Shown: positions 59,936 through 64,000 of the stretch, piece by piece
Layout of the letters: the number at the start of each line of letters is the position of its first letter
Position numbering within the stretch: the stretch's first letter is position 1
The notes under the pieces: generated by a model
Seen by the model: only the letters and a program-made list of their open reading frames with translations
What the model was told of the DNA's origin: nothing
Database searches by the model: none
Assembly (NCBI RefSeq): GCF_051622035.1
Contig: NC_135356.1
Location: 6,670,579 to 6,734,578, forward strand
Reading direction: 5' to 3'
Source: Arctopsyche grandis
Taxonomy: Eukaryota; Arthropoda; Insecta; Trichoptera; Hydropsychidae
Length of the DNA stretch: 64,000 bases
Position numbers and translations under genes: made by a program

Positions 59936-60317
59936 ACAAGAACAAGACAATTTGATGGTAAGCTATAAACAACTCATAGTTATGAGATTTTATCAAGAAC
60001 AATTTGCTATATTATGATATAGATATGCAGATACTGTGAGTATGTGAAGAAATATAAAAATAAGAAAAAAAGAGCCATTTAGAGCAGGTACTCGTTGTTG
60101 ACTTTTTTTCTACAAAGGGACGTATACCTAATTTTTATGACTATCCCGAAACCTTCGTGTTCTGGCAAAAAAAAATAGCAGAAGTGGTGAAATTTTTGGA
60201 AAAAATAAAAATGATATACTACATATATTGATATTAAAATGAGAAATTTTTATACCGGAATGCGTTCCTGCTCGAAAATGAGGTGCCGGTACGTCGTTCC
60301 GGCCCCACTACATCACT
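59936..60317. other. Spacer with a possible hAT terminus
   Basis: At about 60255-60310, CCGGTACGTCGTTCCGGCCC followed by CACTACATCACTA resembles a hAT end read in reverse. No partner end was found. Confidence 0.3.
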
Positions 60318-60495
60318 ATCTAGAATGCATATACATATATGTATGTATATTCAGAAAATTTGAGAATGATTGATTTTATGTATGTACATACAATATACAT
60401 ACATATAATACTTAAAATCAATCATTCTCAAAAAACGAACAAATCTCCGAATATACATATGTATGTACATACTTCCATATGTATTCTAGAATATA
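60318..60495. repeat. Foldback repeat
   Basis: Inner arms TTTGAGAATGATTGATTTTA (about 60359-60378) and its complement (about 60413-60433), and outer arms around TCTAGAATGCATATACATAT / ATGTATTCTAGAATA, make an imperfect ~170-bp hairpin. Non-coding. Confidence 0.75.
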
Positions 60496-60930
60496 TGTAT
60501 GTATGCATGTATCATTTCATGATCAATAAAAACCTGTAAGTAACTAAATATACATACATATATATGAACATTGCACGATTTATCATTTTTGGAAATATCA
60601 TCTAAATGTCCATATCCTATGAGTTCTATTTGAGTTATGCTCGAATTGAAATTAATGTTTACGTTCTCTTTTCGTCAATATTTATCTTATCAGAAAATAA
60701 TAAACAATGATAAGATTTTATTAATTTAACTGGCAATTTAAGAGGTTTTGTATGTAATCGGGGTAGATAACCGGTTTAACTTTGTGTAAAAAACATGTAG
60801 CTATTTTTGGTCACGGCCTTGTTTATAAACATGTACACATAAATAAGGGCGCAGTGGAGTGGAGTCGCTTCAAAATTTACTGACTCCGACTCCAACCTGA
60901 TCAATTTTAGTAAGATCATTAGTAAAATTA

Positions 60931-61007
<77 letters not shown>

Positions 61008-61351
61008 GAATTTCTGTTTGTCTGTCTGTCTGTCTGTCTCGTATAGGCTCCTAAAACACTCAACCGATTACGGTGGAACTTTCAGGATTTGTTGTATGCA
61101 TGTTTAATGTGAAAAAAAAACGGGAAATTTTTTTTAATAATAATATTTTTAAGTAATTACGATTTTACCGATGCGAAAGTTGAAGCGCCATTGTGTAGTC
61201 AAGGAAATGTGTTCGTTGGTAACCACGTTACCAGTTGGTTTATGACGATACAACTTTGAAGAGACGTTAGTTGAGCCAACCAATACTTGAAAGGGGAAAG
61301 CAATGGGAACTGGAATTGCATGCGTTATTGTGGCATTGCAACGCATTTTAG
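60931..61351 (+). mobile_element. Helitron-like element with a TA-expanded 5' end
   Basis: Same family as 21378-21831. It starts TC after an A, and its 5' TCTATATATA has expanded into a TA array (60933-61004), followed by a TCTG microsatellite (61016-61037). It shares GGGAACTGGAATTGCATGCG-type sequence and the terminal hairpin (GCGTTATTGTGGCATTGCAA). The terminus is TTAG instead of CTAG. Confidence 0.8.
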
Positions 61352-61509
61352 TAATAAAAATAATAGCGATTTACAAAATTTAAGAAATTAAAAAAATGAC
61401 AAAAAGTGACATGTAATCCAATTTATTAAATTACTGGCAATGAAATAGGTATAAATTAAATGTAAGTACATTTATAGTGGGTTTACCTGACGAGCCCGAA
61501 TTAGTTCTT

Positions 61510-62190
61510 CTTCTTCTTGTTAATGCCTTGTCCGCATCCGGACGTTGGCGACCACCTCGTCGATTATTTGAATATATCCACATCGGTCTTTAGCGGCTCG
61601 GAACAGATCTTCGGCGCTCATATCGGTCCACATGCGCATGTTTCGAAGCCAAGATAACTTTTTCCTGTCAATCCATTTTTTTTCCTTCTATTTTCCCCAT
61701 GGTTATCAAACGGAGAAATTCGTATTTTGGACCCCGTATCATGTGTCTGAGGTACTCCATCTTTCTCCGCTTGATGACAGAAACAAGTTCCCTGCCTCTC
61801 CCCATCATGCCGAGGACAGCTTCGTTTGATATCTTTTTGGTCCACGGAATCTTCAGCATACGCCTATAGACCCACATCTCAAAAGCTTCAATGCGGCTGA
61901 TCATCTTGGTTTTCAGACTCCACGTCTCACATCCGTGTAGTAATACTGTCCAGATGTAGTTCTTCGCGAATCTCAACCGCGTATGAAGATTGAGATGCTT
62001 GTTTGTAAGCGCCGCCTTCATTTTTACAAATGCTGTTCTAGCCATCTCGATGCGGATTCTTAAATCTTCATCTGGGTCCATCTCTTCATTCTGTCAGGTA
62101 CCCAGGTATTTGAATCTTTTTACTCTTTCTATCACCTCTCCATCCAAGGTTAGATTCCCGGTGTCTGTTTGCATTCTATCTACTATCATA
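61510..62190 (-). mobile_element. 5'-truncated RTE LINE copy with 11-bp TSD
   Basis: Near-identical to 20059-20863 but 5'-truncated at the MIVDRMQTDTG region. Exact 11-bp TSD AATTAGTTCTT (61499-61509, 62191-62201). A one-base change in a T-run at 61675-61683 and a lost base near 62094 shift the frame. Confidence 0.92.
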
Positions 62191-62589
62191 AATTAGTTCT
62201 TAGCGAATGTTAAATGCCCACAAAAGGAGTAGTCAGGGGCGTTATCATGGGTGGAGTCAATGAATCCCCCCCTCATACCCCCCATACCCCCCCAGTTCGA
62301 AAATTAATTCATTAATTCGAAAACTTTTTTTCATTCTCCTAGGAGTACACGTAAAGGAAAGAGATGTATACGATAACGAGAAAAATACTACGTGTAGTAT
62401 TTAAACTACGCATTCAACATTCGAAATTCGTTGTGAATGTATCCGGATCGCAGAATAGTAGAAGACACAAGACATATGTATGTCGCGAGCTCAAGTCGGT
62501 TATTTATCTCTTCTACTATTCTGCGATCCGGATAGCTAGCGCTCCGTCCAGAATGCCTTGATATCGCCTAAGTACCCGTTTATAATGCC

Positions 62590-63530
62590 GCCGTTCACAA
62601 TGGAGCGTCGCATTTCAGCTTTCCATTACCTTCTCCATCACCTGCGCCAACTCCTGCACCACGGAAGGCTTCTCTGATAGATGCAGTTTCTAAGTCTCCA
62701 ATTCAGTCTCAACGGTCTCAGAGGCAGTCTTTCATCCGTTGCTCGGGTATTGAAGATGAGCATCTAAAAGCTGTCTCCGATAAGCGTTTTATTCATTTAT
62801 TCTATCTGAAACGTGAGTCTACAGAAACTCAAATAAGGGATTATATATGTAGGAAGTTGGGACGAATTGATCAGAACTTCACAGTTCCATCACTATCAGC
62901 TAGGGGCAGTTATGCTTCATTCAAAATAGGAGTCTGCACAGCTCACTTTTCTGTGGTTTTTGATCCTGCTTTTTGGCCGCGGGGAGTCGGGTTGCGTCGG
63001 TGGCTTTTTCGGAAGACAAAGGCCGCAATTTAATAAGACCTGAAAGGAACGGGCGCGCCTTTGTGAGTCCTTAAATGTTTACTACCAAAATGTAAGGGGA
63101 CTTAATTCAAAGACCGACATTTGTTTATCTGCTGTTCTTGCTCAAGATCATAACTTAATTGCTTTTTCTGAAACTTGGATTTGCGATTCTGTCTTAAATG
63201 GCGAACTTTTCGATGACCGCTATTTAGTTTTTCGGAGGGATCGTTGCAGCAGAGGCGGCGGAGTACTTCTCACTGTACGAGCTGCTAGTTTTCAATCTGT
63301 TCGCCTCTTTGATCAGCTCAATACCATCGGTGAACATATTTGGGTTGAACTTCGCTTAAAGAATTTTTCTATTTTAATATGTGTTCTGTATTTTCCTCCG
63401 AATGAATCTCCTCCGAATTATAAATTCATTTTTTTCAAATTTGCAAAATAATTTTAATGTTCTGGCTGGCAGGAAAGTCATGATCTTGGGTGATTTTAAT
63501 CCTAGGAGTTTGAATTTTGTTCCTGATGAA
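62590..63530 (+). mobile_element. LINE fragment spanning the ORF1 end and ORF2 endonuclease start
   Basis: First an ORF1-like end (RSQRQSFIRCSGIEDEHLKA, VSDKRFIHLFYLKRESTETQ, GRIDQNFTVPSLSARGSYAS) finishing at about 63030. Then the ORF2 start with NVYYQNVRGLNSKTDICL, LIAFSETWICDSVL, DRCSRGGGVLLTV, EHIWVELRLKNFSILIC and, after a frameshift, the GDFN box at about 63488. This is the N-terminal endonuclease of a jockey/CR1-type LINE; the RT part is missing. Confidence 0.82.
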
Positions 63531-63597
63531 TTAATTTTTATGTGAGAACTATTTAATATGAGTCAATTGAACTCAATAACTAATTGTAATGATTTAT

Positions 63598-63840
63598 GTG
63601 TTTATGTGTATATGCATGTATAATGTTTGTATGTATATGGATGTATGTATTGTATGTGTATGTGTATATGTATATATATATGTATATGTATGTATATGTG
63701 AATATATATATGTGTAGGTGTGTATGTATGTATATGTATATATGTGTATTTTTATATTTATGTATGTATGAATGTGTATTTGTGTATACGTGGAAGTATT
63801 TGTGTATATATGAATGGTGTACATATATGTTTATATAATT
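63598..63840. repeat. TGTA/TATG-rich microsatellite
   Basis: Irregular TATGTATG and TGTATATG repeats. ORFs here on both strands are artefacts. Confidence 0.9.
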
Positions 63841-63925
63841 GTCTTTGGCCAGGAAGGCGCATTGGGTTTACCTGTTAGGCCTTCTTGGTGTAAATTAAAT
63901 AAAAAATAAAATAAAATAAAATAAA
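63841..63925 (+). mobile_element. SINE-type 3' tail with hairpin
   Basis: GGCCAGGAAGGCGCATTGGG ... GGCCTTCTTGG, then TAAATTAAATAAA repeats, the same tail as the SINEs at 24926, 20936 and 40246, in plus orientation. No SINE head is attached. It lies downstream of a LINE fragment, so it may instead be the tail of the partner LINE. Confidence 0.75.
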
Positions 63926-64000
63926 GGACAGGTTGCTCCCTGCATCTTCGACGTCCGGTTACTTCCCCATTGTTTAGTCACGTAACCGGATATGCAGTCC

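Overview
The window looks like nuclear DNA from an insect with an AT-rich, transposon-laden genome. It has spliceosomal introns, an insect rhinoceros (rno) gene, non-LTR retrotransposons, a tRNA-derived SINE, hAT, Tc1-like and Helitron elements, and very long (TA)n arrays. The order cannot be named from sequence alone. There are no rRNA genes, CRISPR arrays or operons. Only three cellular genes could be supported.

Genes. (1) 6349-8421, minus: a four-exon DHHC palmitoyltransferase of the ZDHHC16 type, apparently complete (372 aa). (2) 15976-18692, minus: eight exons of a BCH/Sec14-RhoGAP protein of the ARHGAP1 / RhoGAP68F type; the exon with the start codon was not found. (3) 41642-52516, plus: rhinoceros, a five-exon nuclear PHD/extended-PHD protein of about 2,680 aa ending in one 7.3-kb exon. 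They act in different places (membrane protein S-acylation, Rho GTPase shut-off, chromatin/EGFR-Ras modulation) and nothing suggests joint regulation.

Layout. 0-6 kb: RTE and jockey-like LINE fragments, a 7-copy satellite made from a Tc1 transposase 3' end, and a 1,057-bp hAT element with intact ends. 6-8.4 kb: ZDHHC16. 8.6-11.1 kb: small repeats, MITEs and a GC-rich island. 11-16 kb: AT-rich flank. 16-18.7 kb: RhoGAP. 18.7-31.3 kb: dense repeats (RTE copies, SINEs, a Helitron, hAT MITEs, a ~1-kb near-perfect palindrome, a Harbinger-like MITE cluster, and a hAT inserted in another hAT). 31-36.3 kb: AT-rich DNA, a CpG-rich island, and a ~1.1-kb TA array. 37-39.2 kb: two Tc1-like transposase relics, one with an intron. 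40-41.2 kb: SINE and LINE. 41.6-52.5 kb: rno. 52.5-56 kb: rno 3' flank with TA arrays. 56.4-64 kb: foldback MITEs, two Helitron-like elements, a second hAT-in-hAT insertion, LINE endonuclease fragments and a twin RTE copy.

No new cellular system could be defended. The points most worth a second look are evolutionary: a satellite born from a dead Tc1 transposase, two independent hAT-into-hAT insertions whose removal restores the reading frame, a Tc1-like transposase whose DD34E spacing only appears after removing an 87-bp intron, a ~1-kb SINE palindrome, and a +1-frame tail at the end of rno.
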